From Streptomyces antibioticus (GTDB lineage Bacteria > Actinomycetota > Actinomycetes > Streptomycetales > Streptomycetaceae), in NCBI RefSeq assembly GCF_001514065.1, contig NZ_KQ948422.1, positions 310,001 to 374,000 on the forward strand: 64,000 bases of DNA, given 5' to 3'. This document shows positions 51,922 through 60,542 of this stretch, piece after piece. Position 1 is the first letter of the stretch. Every line of letters starts with the position of its first letter. The notes beneath the pieces were generated by a model, which saw nothing but the letters and a program-made list of their open reading frames with translations, ran no database searches and was not told the DNA's origin. The position numbers and the translations under genes were made by a program.

Positions 51922-51957
51922 CCCGGCAGAAGTACCCTCCGTCATACTTCTGCCGGG
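51922..51957. promoter_or_regulatory. Perfect 13-bp inverted repeat upstream of the XRE regulator
   Basis: CCCGGCAGAAGTA (51922-51934) is repeated inverted at 51945-51957 with a 10-nt centre. It lies 40-75 bp before the XRE-NB-ARC-TPR start and about 185 bp from the divergent lipoprotein start. It may be an operator for the XRE protein or a terminator-like hairpin in the leader. Confidence 0.5.
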
Positions 51958-51997
51958 GGCTCGCACAGGGAGAGCCGGACGATCGGGGATCTCAACG

Positions 51998-54349
51998 GTG
52001 CGCGGTGCCATGCCGGCCAGCGACGAATTCAGGCAGCAACTGCGGCACTTCCGGACCCGTGCCGGACTCAGCCAGGAGGCGCTCTCCGAGGCGGCAGGAG
52101 TCAGCGTCAGGGCCCTGGCCGACATGGAACGCGGGCGCACGCTCGGCCCGCAGCGCCGCACGGTCCAGGCACTCGCCGAGGCACTGAAGCTGGACGACGA
52201 CGAGGCGGCGGATCTGGAGAAGTCCGCCGCACTGGGCCGACCACGTCCTCGCGCCGCCACCGCTCCAGCCGGGCCGAACCCTCTGGCCCTGCCACGCGAC
52301 ATCCGGGACTTCACCGCACGGGGCCCGGCACTCGCACGCCTGCTGGAGCTGGCAGCAACCCTCGACCACGGGAAACCGGGCGGCGACGAGCCCGCGCCAC
52401 CTACGCCCGTCTCCCCGGTCTCCGTGATCACCGGTCAACCCGGTCTGGGCAAGACGGCCTTCGCCGTCCACGCCGCGCATCGCCTCGCCCCGCGCTTCCC
52501 CGACGGACAGTTCGCCCTGGACCTGCGCGGCATGGACGCAGAGCCGACACCGCCCAGGGACGCACTGGCCCGGCTCCTCGCCGCGTCGGGCATCACCGAC
52601 GCCGCGATACCCAACGGCCTCGACGAACGCGCCGCCCTGTGGCGGTCACTGCTGAGTGAGCGCCGGGTGCTCCTGCTGCTCGACAACGCCGTCGACGAGG
52701 ACCAGGTCCTCCCCCTGCTGCCCGGTTCCGGGCCCTCACTGACCCTGGTCACCAGCCGCAACTCCCTGGCGGGCCTGAACTCCGTCCACCGCACCGATCT
52801 GGCACTGCTGCGTCGCGAGGAGGCCGTGGAACTCCTGACCCGTATCCTCGGCCCCGAACGCGTCCTGGCCGAGGCCCAGGCGGCCCGCGACCTCGCCGAC
52901 CTGTGCGGGCACCTGCCGCTGGCGGTCCGCATCGCCGGACAGCGCCTCCTCAGCCGGCCGCACGAACGCCTCACCAAACTCGTCACCCGCCTGGCCGCCG
53001 AAGGACGCCGCCTCGACGGGCTCCAGGCCGGCAGCCTGCAGGTGCGGGCCGCGTTCGCCCTCTCCTACCGTCAACTCCCGCCCCCCACACGGACCTTCCT
53101 GCGCCGCGCCGCGCTGGCCGCGGGCCCAGACTTCAGCCCTGAGACCGGTGCCCTGCTGGCCGGCCTCTCCGTCGACGCGGCCGTCGACTGCGCCGAGGAG
53201 CTCACCGATGCCGGCCTGCTCCAGAGCGACGCCGTCGCCGAGCGGTACCGCTTTCACGATCTGCTCAGGCTCTACGCCCTCGAACAGGCCCAGTCGGAGG
53301 ACGGTCCCGCCATCCGCGACGCCGCCTTGGACCGTACGGCGCGCTGGATGCTCGAACGGGCCACCGCCGCCGCGCTCCACTACGAGGTCCACCAGGAGCG
53401 GGCCACGCCCGCCCAGGACCCCGATCCCGACACGGCACCGGTCGGCAAGAGCGAGGCACGGGGGTGGCTGGAGGCCGAGCGGGCGCAGTGGCTGGCCGCG
53501 CTGCACCGGGCGCACCGGTCCGGCTGGCACCAGGAAGTTCTGGACACCGCGCAGGCCATGCACTGGTTCTCCGACATGACCCAGCACTGGGAACAGTGGG
53601 TGGAGGTGTTCACCTGCGCCACCGACTCGGCACGCGCCCTGGGCGACCGCCGGCAAGAAGCGGTCCACCTCAACTATCTGGCCTGGGCCCACAACCTCTG
53701 CGCGCACAACCCGGAGGCCGCCCTGACCGCGGCCGACGCCGCGCTGGAGGCCGCCCGTGAGTGCGGGGACGGGCTTCAGGAGGGCTGGGCGCTCGGCTAC
53801 GGCGCAGGCGCCCTCCACCGGCAGGGCAGGGCCGAGGACGCGCACGACCGGCTGCGGGAGTCGGCCCGCTGCCTGGCGGCGCTGGACGCCCCCGAGGCCC
53901 GGCCGGCCGAGCTGACCATCCTCAACACCCTGGGCAACCTGCTGCGGCACACCGGCCGGGCGGCCGAGGCGCTGGAGATCCACCGCCGCAGCGAGCGGAT
54001 CTGCCGTACGGGGTTTCCCGGCCGCACGGACGAGTTGGTGAGCCTGTATCACGCCGTCGCCCGGCAGCAGATCGGCAACGACCTGGTGGCCCTGGAACGC
54101 TGGCACCAGGCCGAAGCGCCACTGCGCCACGCGCTCGCCGACTTCGAGGCGGCACACATGCCCATCTGGGCCGAGCAGGCCCGCCTGGACCTGGGGCGTG
54201 CGCTCTGCGGCATCAGGCACCCCGAGGCCCGGCAGACGCTGCTCACCGCCCGGGACGCTCTGGCGGCGCTGAACAGTCCGCTCCACGTCGAGGCGACGGC
54301 TGCACTCGCTGCCCTCGACACCCGAGACGGTGCCTCCACCGCCGGCTGA
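51998..54349 (+). CDS. XRE-NB-ARC-TPR (STAND-type) regulator
   Basis: A 783-residue multidomain protein. An N-terminal XRE helix-turn-helix (residues about 8-65) reads LRHFRTRAGLSQEALSEAAG and VSVRALADMERGRTLGPQRR. An NB-ARC/AP-ATPase (residues about 115-430) has Walker A VITGQPGLGKTAF, a Walker B-like RRVLLLLDNAVDEDQV, and LVTSRNSLAGL. TPR repeats follow, through about residue 770. STAND proteins of this class act as molecular switches; in Streptomyces such SARP-less XRE regulators are common but rarely characterised. GTG 51998 follows GGGGAT; ATG 52010 is an alternative. Confidence 0.9.
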   Translation: MRGAMPASDEFRQQLRHFRTRAGLSQEALSEAAGVSVRALADMERGRTLGPQRRTVQALAEALKLDDDEAADLEKSAALGRPRPRAATAPAGPNPLALPRDIRDFTARGPALARLLELAATLDHGKPGGDEPAPPTPVSPVSVITGQPGLGKTAFAVHAAHRLAPRFPDGQFALDLRGMDAEPTPPRDALARLLAASGITDAAIPNGLDERAALWRSLLSERRVLLLLDNAVDEDQVLPLLPGSGPSLTLVTSRNSLAGLNSVHRTDLALLRREEAVELLTRILGPERVLAEAQAARDLADLCGHLPLAVRIAGQRLLSRPHERLTKLVTRLAAEGRRLDGLQAGSLQVRAAFALSYRQLPPPTRTFLRRAALAAGPDFSPETGALLAGLSVDAAVDCAEELTDAGLLQSDAVAERYRFHDLLRLYALEQAQSEDGPAIRDAALDRTARWMLERATAAALHYEVHQERATPAQDPDPDTAPVGKSEARGWLEAERAQWLAALHRAHRSGWHQEVLDTAQAMHWFSDMTQHWEQWVEVFTCATDSARALGDRRQEAVHLNYLAWAHNLCAHNPEAALTAADAALEAARECGDGLQEGWALGYGAGALHRQGRAEDAHDRLRESARCLAALDAPEARPAELTILNTLGNLLRHTGRAAEALEIHRRSERICRTGFPGRTDELVSLYHAVARQQIGNDLVALERWHQAEAPLRHALADFEAAHMPIWAEQARLDLGRALCGIRHPEARQTLLTARDALAALNSPLHVEATAALAALDTRDGASTAG

Positions 54350-54522
54350 GCCCGAAGGGGCATGAGGCGGGGCCGGCTCGACCAGTGCAGGTGAGCGGCG
54401 TGCGCTGCGCCGGGCAAAGCAACGCAAAGACAGCCCAGCAGGACGCCGGTCGATGGCCCAGTCACGACCGCCGGAACCCGCGTACGAGTATCAATGTCAG
54501 TGGCAGGAGGGATGATCCGTTG

Positions 54523-54936
54523 ATGACTTCACTGCTGGACGACGTGCGCGCGAGTGCGGATTGGATCGCTTCCGCTCTCGGCTCTTCGGGATACCAGGCG
54601 GATTTCTCCCCGGGCAGCCTGCGTGATGTCGAGCGATTCATGACTGAGCACAGCAACTCGGGTGCGGCAGTGGAGGGCGGCCTGTTGACCGCTGGTCTTG
54701 GGGCGCGCCTGTTCGGCGTGGGCTGCTATGTCGGCGAAACGATCAGGCTCGGTCTAGGCGGTGCCTGGGAGGCGGACGACGCCGACCCGGCAGGCGAGCT
54801 GAATGTCAGGATCCGGCTCGCTGGTGGATCGGTGATCTGGCCGGTCCAGCGTGTGGTCAAGCGGTTCCAGAATGGCCCTGAGGACAGCCTCACCGCCTAT
54901 GCGGTCTTCCTCGGTCTGCACGTGCCTGTCGACTGA
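54523..54936 (+). CDS. Hypothetical protein (137 residues)
   Basis: ATG 54523 follows AGGAGG. The soluble 137-residue protein contains LLDDVRASADWIASALGSSG, DFSPGSLRDVERFMTEHSNS and GLGARLFGVGCYVGETIRLG, and ends VFLGLHVPVD. The pattern suggests a compact alpha/beta protein, but no family could be named. It follows the XRE regulator by about 170 bp and might share its transcript. Confidence 0.7.
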   Translation: MTSLLDDVRASADWIASALGSSGYQADFSPGSLRDVERFMTEHSNSGAAVEGGLLTAGLGARLFGVGCYVGETIRLGLGGAWEADDADPAGELNVRIRLAGGSVIWPVQRVVKRFQNGPEDSLTAYAVFLGLHVPVD

Positions 54937-55128
54937 ACAGGCAGTCAGCCATCCGCAGCCGCCGGTTTCCTCGGCCAGAGGGCAGCCACACCGATCACCG
55001 AGCACGACGCCAGGGTGTCCCCCACTACCAGTGGCAGTGCCGCTTATCGAGTTGAGCGTGAAGATCATCCCATGCTACTTCTGCAGATTCGTGAAGCTGA
55101 TCACCAAGCACTGGAAAGGCTGGCCGAC

Positions 55129-55653
55129 ATGGTGCTCGGAGACCTGGTGAAGCTGCGGCCGATGGAGCCGTCGGATGCCGAGGCACTGTGGCGCTGGAAC
55201 CACGACCCCGACGTGATGCGCTGGATGGACGATGGCTACGCCCAGCCGCTGGCCCAGGTCAGGAGGCGGATGGAGGAACGACCGCGCAACGCGTACGGCG
55301 ACGTGCTCCTAGGTATCGAGATACTCGCCGACGCACAGCTCATCGGCCTGGTCCGATTGCGCGACGCCGAGCCGGAGACCGGATGCGCCGAACTCGACAT
55401 CTATCTCGGCGAGAAGGACTACTGGGGACGCGGCTATGCCACCGACGCCATGCGGACGATCTGCCGCTACGGCTTCGAGAAGATGCGCCTACACAAGATC
55501 ACGCTGACCGTCGTCACCGAGAACCACGCTGCTCACCACGTCTACCAGAAGGTCGGTTTCGTCGACGAGGGCAGGTTGCGCCAGGTCTTCCGACGCGACG
55601 GCCAGTGGTACGACATGTTCACGATGGGCCTGCTGGAAGGTGAACTCCGCTGA
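55129..55653 (+). CDS. GNAT-family N-acetyltransferase
   Basis: This 174-residue acetyltransferase is of the RimJ/RimL-like type. KLRPMEPSDAEALWRWNHDP opens the domain, LGEKDYWGRGYATDAMRT supplies the acetyl-CoA pyrophosphate-binding loop, and FEKMRLHKITLTVVTENHAA with VYQKVGFVDEGRLRQ completes the fold. It transfers acetyl from acetyl-CoA to an amine of unknown identity. ATG 55129 has GGAAAGG upstream; ATG 55072 in frame is an alternative. Confidence 0.88.
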   Translation: MVLGDLVKLRPMEPSDAEALWRWNHDPDVMRWMDDGYAQPLAQVRRRMEERPRNAYGDVLLGIEILADAQLIGLVRLRDAEPETGCAELDIYLGEKDYWGRGYATDAMRTICRYGFEKMRLHKITLTVVTENHAAHHVYQKVGFVDEGRLRQVFRRDGQWYDMFTMGLLEGELR

Positions 55654-55689
55654 TGAACCTGCCCGTGCCGTGTTGCACTGCGGTCGAGT

Positions 55690-55850
55690 GCCCGGGGCCA
55701 GGCCGGTTCCGGCGAGGCAGCCGGCGATGAGATGAGGCCGGTATGGATCTCCCTCAGCGACCAGAGGCCCTCGACGGGGTTGAGGCCGGGTGCGCACGAG
55801 CGGGCCTCCCTGCTGCTGATGCGCGGTGAAGAGCAGGTCGCGGTAGCTGA
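55690..55850 (-). mobile_element. Remnant of an IS630-family transposase
   Basis: Pieces of the transposase C-terminal half survive in order on the minus strand, in three frames: SYRDLLFTAHQQQGGPLV, then APGLNPVEGLWSL, then DPYRPHLIAGCLAGTGLA. The intervening blocks (including the WDNLN segment) are missing. The element is dead and no ends are recognisable. Confidence 0.7.
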
Positions 55851-56009
55851 CTTACGGTTCGGCGACGCCGCCTGCGGCCGGATCGCGACGCGCACCGAAC
55901 CGGACACGTGCCGCACCCGGCCCACCCGGGACCCGACGGCCAGCTCAGACGATGAGGGTTCACAAAAAGGCGGGCCTGGGGGACAGGGCCTCACGACTAC
56001 GCTGCGGGC

Positions 56010-56363
56010 ATGACAAGCGAAGGCGCTGAAAGCAGCAAGGGCTGGACGAGGAACGCGAGTTGGGGCGCTCTGGCACTGTTCCTGATCGCCTTCGCGGGTT
56101 TCGAGAGCGTCAAGTACGGCCTTCCGACCACAGCCGCCGCGCTGGTGTTCTTCGCGCTGCCCGACCTGGCCCGGCTGGCGGGGGTCCGCCCACCAGGTCT
56201 CCTCTACCAGTCCGTGCACCGCGTATGGATCCCGCTGGCGGTGGTTGTGGGCTACTCCCTCGGGCCCGTCGTATGGCCACCACTGTTCACTGCCGGCCTC
56301 GGCTGGCTCACACGGATCGCCATCGACAGAACGCTCGGCCAGCGGCTTCCCGCCGGATCCTGA
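56010..56363 (+). CDS. Small membrane protein (DUF4260-like, tentative)
   Basis: This 117-residue protein has three or four membrane segments (ASWGALALFLIAFAGFESV, TTAAALVFFALPDLARLAG, SVHRVWIPLAVVVGYSLGP, PPLFTAGLGWLTRIAID) and a short polar N-terminus. The FF-LPDL and LTRIAIDRTLG features recall DUF4260 membrane proteins, but I cannot confirm this. No operon partner is seen; the IS630 remnant lies just upstream. Confidence 0.65.
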   Translation: MTSEGAESSKGWTRNASWGALALFLIAFAGFESVKYGLPTTAAALVFFALPDLARLAGVRPPGLLYQSVHRVWIPLAVVVGYSLGPVVWPPLFTAGLGWLTRIAIDRTLGQRLPAGS

Positions 56364-56526
56364 TCCGAGGCGACGGCTCCCGGGAAATGCCGGCCGCTAC
56401 TTCACGCACCTTCCCAGCGACTGAGGTTGAACTCGTGATGTCGCCGCGTGGCTTAGGTGGGTCTGATGGGGGCGGGCCGGTCCCGGTGAGGCGGCCGTCT
56501 TTGGCCAGACCGCTGGCCGCCGCTGA

Positions 56527-56931
56527 TTACCTGGGGCGCTCAGTGCGGACGTCGTACTGTTCGCGGGCGGTGATGACTTCCTCGATGTGCAGCACGGACC
56601 ACTCCGTGAGCGCCTTCAGCGGTTCCCGCAGCGTCTGGCCGAGCGGGGTCAGCTCATACTCCACGTGCGGCGGCACCTCTGGGTAGACGGTCCGGCTGAG
56701 CAGCCCGTCGCGTTCGAGGGTGCGCAGCGTCTGGGTGAGCATCTTCTCGCTCACGCCCGCCAAGGCCTGCCGGAGTTGGCCGAACCGGGAGGTGCCGTTC
56801 CGGCCGAGTTCGCCCAGCACGAGGACCGCCCATTTGCTGCCGATCTGGTCGAGCAGGTCCCTCGACGGGCAGCCACGCTCGTACGGATCGAAGGACGGTG
56901 TGGGCCCGGTCACGTTTTCCACAACAGCCAT
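56527..56931 (-). CDS. HxlR-family redox-type regulator
   Basis: A 134-residue winged-helix protein of the HxlR family. Features are the N-terminal cysteine Cys21 in YERGCPSRDLLDQIGSKWAV, the DNA-binding segment FGQLRQALAGVSEKMLTQTL and the wing RTVYPEVPPHVEYELTPLG. In HxlR regulators such as QorR and HypR, a cysteine at this place senses quinones or oxidants. It is divergent from an NmrA/QorB-like gene, as in other characterised pairs, so it probably represses that gene and itself. Confidence 0.9.
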   Translation of the reverse strand: MAVVENVTGPTPSFDPYERGCPSRDLLDQIGSKWAVLVLGELGRNGTSRFGQLRQALAGVSEKMLTQTLRTLERDGLLSRTVYPEVPPHVEYELTPLGQTLREPLKALTEWSVLHIEEVITAREQYDVRTERPR

Positions 56932-56960
56932 CGGCTCACCTCAATGCTATCGGCCAGGTA

Positions 56961-56985
56961 AGTACCCTACCAAGAAGTGGCTACT
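56961..56985. promoter_or_regulatory. Candidate HxlR operator
   Basis: AGTACCCTAC and AGTGGCTACT form an imperfect dyad with a 5-bp centre in the divergent region between the HxlR and QorB-like genes. GGTA/TACC half-sites also occur within it. Its position suits a regulator site; the assignment is tentative. Confidence 0.35.
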
Positions 56986-57074
56986 CCCCAACGGAGAGCG
57001 TGCAGGTCAGTCTGTATTCCATCCCGCCGCGGACTCACCGCGGCAGGCGTGCGAGGCACGCGCGGAAGGAAGGA

Positions 57075-57947
57075 ATGACCATCATGCCGATCGTCGTCAC
57101 CGGAGCCACCGGCCAGCTGGGCAGGCTCACCGTCGAGGCACTGCTGCGGCGCGGGATCCCGGCCGCGGACATCATCGCGACCGGCCGGGACATCGCCGGG
57201 ATCAAGGATCTGGCCGACCGGGGCATCACGGTCCGCCGCGCCGACTTCGCGGACACCGACGGCCTGGCCGAGGCATTCGCGGGGGCGGACCGGCTGCTGC
57301 TGATCTCGGCCTCGGTCCCCGTGGGCGAGCGGGTCGCCAACCACCGCCGCGTAATAGACGCCGCGGCATCGGCAGGCGTGTCGCTGGTGGCGTACACGAG
57401 CACGACGCACGCGGACACGGCAACCACCGTCATCGGTGCCACGCACGGCGAGACCGAGGCGTATCTGCGGGACCGCGGAATCCCCAGCGTGCTGCTGCGC
57501 AACGGCTGGTACCTGGAGAACTACACCAGCCAACTGCCGCAGATCCTGCAGAACGGCGCGGTCGTCGGCGCCGCAGGCGAGGGGCGGATCAGCGCCGCGT
57601 CCCGCGCCGACTACGCCGAGGCCGCAGCGGTCGTCCTCACCACTGAAGGCCACACCGGCGCCGTGTACGAGCTCGGCGGCGACGAATCCTTCACCCTGAC
57701 CGAGCTCGCCGCCGCGATCTCCGCTGCGGCCGGAAAGCAGATTACCTACGCCGACCTCCCGGTGGCCGACTTCGCCCAGGTACTGGCCGCCGCGGGCCTG
57801 CCCGCCGAGCTGGCGGAGGTCCTCGCTGACGCTGACCGCGGCATGAACCGCGGCGAGATGTACACCGAGTCCGGCGACTTGCGCCGCCTGATCGGCCGCC
57901 CGCCCGTGACCCTGGCCGAGGCACTCGCGACCGCCCTGCATCACTGA
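57075..57947 (+). CDS. NmrA/QorB-like NAD(P)H quinone oxidoreductase
   Basis: A 290-residue Rossmann-fold protein of the NmrA-like atypical SDR group. The dinucleotide loop is VVTGATGQLGRLTVEALL (residues about 6-23), followed by LLLISASVPVGERVANHR and LLRNGWYLENYT, typical of quinone oxidoreductase 2 (QorB/YtfG). It would reduce quinones with NADPH. ATG 57075 and ATG 57084 are both plausible with the GGAAGGA site. The divergent HxlR gene is its likely repressor, giving induction by quinone stress. Confidence 0.88.
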   Translation: MTIMPIVVTGATGQLGRLTVEALLRRGIPAADIIATGRDIAGIKDLADRGITVRRADFADTDGLAEAFAGADRLLLISASVPVGERVANHRRVIDAAASAGVSLVAYTSTTHADTATTVIGATHGETEAYLRDRGIPSVLLRNGWYLENYTSQLPQILQNGAVVGAAGEGRISAASRADYAEAAAVVLTTEGHTGAVYELGGDESFTLTELAAAISAAAGKQITYADLPVADFAQVLAAAGLPAELAEVLADADRGMNRGEMYTESGDLRRLIGRPPVTLAEALATALHH

Positions 57948-58066
57948 GGTTGAAAAACCGGCAAATTCCGTCAGAGCCGTCCTTGCGAAAACCATTGGTG
58001 CCCGGCTTGCTCCGCTGATGGACTGACGTCCTACCGTGAGTCCGCCGCGTGACGGGGGTAGTGGTC

Positions 58067-58822
58067 GTGACGGCTTATGACGTGCTTGCCGAGGTGTACG
58101 AATGGCTCATCTCGGATGCAAAGTTGCCTCCAGCCGAATTCGCTGCGTCGTTCGACGACGTCCTCAATCCCCTGCCGTCGAACGCTCGCGTTCTCGACTG
58201 TTCCTGCGGAACCGGGCAGTTGGCGGTCGGCCTCGCCGGTCGTGGCATGCAGGTTGTCGCAACTGACGCCAGTGAGGCGATGGTTCGTCGGACTGCACAG
58301 TTGTCTGAGGAGTTCGGGACGTCCGTCCGGGCCGTACGGGCGAACTGGGAAGAGTTGCCCGGCCATTTCCAGGACAACACGTTCGACATGGTGTTCTGCG
58401 TGGGCAACTCGCTTCACCATGCCACGGGCGCGACAGGCAGAGGTGCTGCTCTGGAGTCGATGTCACGGCTTCTGCGCCCCGGCGGGCGCTTGGTACTCAC
58501 ATCCCGCACGTGGGAACTCGTGAGAGCCAGAGGTTCCCGGCTGGAGATCGGTGACCGACTCGTCCGCCGGAACGGTCGCGATGCCGTCGTGGTCTACCGC
58601 TGGGAGATTGCGCCGCATTGGGAGGAGGAGCACCACATCGAGATTGCGATCGCGCAAGTTGATGCGACCGGGTTGGTTTTTGTCCGCTCGGAACTGCTCT
58701 CCTGCTGGCCCTACCGGTACGAGGAACTCGAAGCCGAGCTGCACCGGGTCGGACTTCAGACGGAACTGAGCACGTTCGATCTTGAGGCCGAGAACTACAT
58801 GGTGGTCGCGCGGAAGGCATAG
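58067..58822 (+). CDS. SAM-dependent methyltransferase (class I)
   Basis: A 251-residue methyltransferase with motif I VLDCSCGTGQLAVGLAGRG, motif II VVATDASEAMV and motif IV DNTFDMVFCVGNSLHHA. A C-terminal half with aromatic residues likely holds the substrate pocket. It resembles glycine/sarcosine- and small-molecule-type methyltransferases, with no clear specificity. GTG 58067 was chosen because GGGGG precedes it; GTG 58049 is an alternative. Codon use is somewhat less biased than in its neighbours. Confidence 0.85.
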   Translation: MTAYDVLAEVYEWLISDAKLPPAEFAASFDDVLNPLPSNARVLDCSCGTGQLAVGLAGRGMQVVATDASEAMVRRTAQLSEEFGTSVRAVRANWEELPGHFQDNTFDMVFCVGNSLHHATGATGRGAALESMSRLLRPGGRLVLTSRTWELVRARGSRLEIGDRLVRRNGRDAVVVYRWEIAPHWEEEHHIEIAIAQVDATGLVFVRSELLSCWPYRYEELEAELHRVGLQTELSTFDLEAENYMVVARKA

Positions 58823-58909
58823 ACACCGGACTCTCAGTCCCCTGGCCGGATCGTGACTCGTCTCGATCCCTCAACTGACGACGAGTTGGGCCGGTCAAAG
58901 GGCATCGGG

Positions 58910-60475
58910 TCAGCTGCTGGTCGTGGTGAGTTCGACCGGTTGAGCCTCGGGCGCGGGCTGATGCGGGGGCTGGGCGGGCAGGAAGGCGGCGGAGAGCAGG
59001 GCGCCTGCGAGGGCGACGAGTCCGGCTACGACGCATCCGACGCTCAGTCCGTGGTCGAAGGCGGCGATGGCGGTCGTCCGCACGGTGTCGGCCAGGTCCG
59101 ACTGTCCGTGGGCGGCGAGCTGGCCGGAGACCCCGAACGCTGCACCGACCGACTGGTGGGCCAGGTCGCCGAGTCCGGTGGGCAAGGAGGCCGGCAGGCC
59201 GGTGTCGAGCCGGGCGCTGTACAGGGTAGCGGAGACGCTTCCGATGATCGCCACGCCGAGGGTGCCGCCGAGCAGGCGGGTGGAGTCGTTGACCGCGGAG
59301 CCGACGCCGGCCTTGTCCGCGCTGACCGCGCCCATGATGGATTCGGTGGCGGGGGCGGAGGTGAGGCCCATGCCCAGGCCGAAGAGGACCATCTGCACGG
59401 CGATGACCCCGTAGCCGAGGGTCGGGGACATGGTGGCGGCGACCCAGAAGTAGAAGGCCGCCTGGAAGACCAGCCCGGCGGTGACGATCGCCTTGGTGCC
59501 GATCCGCACCGCAAGTCGCGTACCCAACGTGGAGCCGACGGCGACGGAGGTCGCGACCGGCAGCAGGTGCACCCCGGCCGACAGGGCGCTGTAGCCGCGC
59601 ACGAACTGGAAGTACTGGGTGATCAGGAAGATGAAGCCGAACAGCGTGAAGAACGCGATCGTCACCGAAGCGCTCGCCGCGCTGAACCGCATGTCCTTGA
59701 ACAGCCGCACGTCCAGCATCGGTTCGGTGGCCCGGCGCTCACTGAGGATGAAGGCGGCCAGCAGCACCGCCGCTCCGGCGAAACCTGCCAGCGAGGCGGG
59801 CGAGCTCCAGCCGCGGGTGGGGGCCTCGATGATGGTGTAGACGAGCAGCCCCATGAAACCGCTGGACATCACCAGACCCAGATAGTCCAGCCGGTGCGGA
59901 ACCGCCTCCTTGGAGCGCGGCACAAACAGGGCCACCAGCACGATGACGGCCAGCGAGAGAGGGCCGAGCAGGGTGAGGATGCTCGCCCAGGAGTAGTGAG
60001 CGAGCAGGAATCCGCCCACGATCGGGCCCAGCGCGATGGCGACCCCGGCCGTCGCGCCCCACAGGCCGATCGACAAGGCCCGCTCCTTGCGGCTGGTGAA
60101 CACGCCGGTGAGCAGCGCGAGGGTGGACGGGAACGTCATCGCGGCGCCCAGGCCCATCACCGCGCGGGCGGCGATCAGTTGCTCGGGGGAGGTGGCGTAG
60201 CCGCCGAGGAAGCTGGACGCCCCGAAGACCAGCAAGCCGGCCATGAGCATGCCCTTGCGACCGAACCGGTCGGACAGGCTCCCCGCGGTCAGCAGCAGTG
60301 CGGCGAAGACGAGGTTGTAGGCGTCCACGACCCACTGCAGCTGCGAGATCGAGGTGCCCAGCTCCCGCGTCAGCGCAGGCAGCGCAACGTTGACCAGGGT
60401 CGTGTCGAGGTTGATCAGGAACGAGGCCGTCAGGAGGGCGACCAGCATGAGGGGTTTCGATGGCGATCGAGTCAT
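58910..60475 (-). CDS. DHA2-family MFS drug exporter (EmrB/QacA-like, 14 TM)
   Basis: A 521-residue transporter with fourteen predicted helices. The first helix reads LINLDTTLVNVALPALTREL, motif A is GSLSDRFGRKGMLMAGL, and motif C is present as GATAGVAIALGPIVGGFLL. Such proteins export drugs and natural products with proton antiport. It is divergent from an HxlR gene whose short spacer suggests direct control. The -10-like TATATT ends six bases before the ATG, so the transcript may be leaderless. Confidence 0.92.
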   Translation of the reverse strand: MTRSPSKPLMLVALLTASFLINLDTTLVNVALPALTRELGTSISQLQWVVDAYNLVFAALLLTAGSLSDRFGRKGMLMAGLLVFGASSFLGGYATSPEQLIAARAVMGLGAAMTFPSTLALLTGVFTSRKERALSIGLWGATAGVAIALGPIVGGFLLAHYSWASILTLLGPLSLAVIVLVALFVPRSKEAVPHRLDYLGLVMSSGFMGLLVYTIIEAPTRGWSSPASLAGFAGAAVLLAAFILSERRATEPMLDVRLFKDMRFSAASASVTIAFFTLFGFIFLITQYFQFVRGYSALSAGVHLLPVATSVAVGSTLGTRLAVRIGTKAIVTAGLVFQAAFYFWVAATMSPTLGYGVIAVQMVLFGLGMGLTSAPATESIMGAVSADKAGVGSAVNDSTRLLGGTLGVAIIGSVSATLYSARLDTGLPASLPTGLGDLAHQSVGAAFGVSGQLAAHGQSDLADTVRTTAIAAFDHGLSVGCVVAGLVALAGALLSAAFLPAQPPHQPAPEAQPVELTTTSS

Positions 60476-60542
60476 GGTTTAAATATAGGCACGGCTGGTT
60501 TATTTTTTCTACCACATGCTTTATCTGAGGTAAGGTCGTCGT
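60476..60542. promoter_or_regulatory. Divergent, apparently leaderless promoter region
   Basis: Both flanking genes lack ribosome binding sites. TATATT on the minus strand (60487-60482) and TAAGGT on the plus strand (60531-60536) each end six bases before their start codon, as in leaderless actinobacterial transcripts. The centre is AT-rich, in contrast to its surroundings, and probably binds the HxlR protein. Confidence 0.5.
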
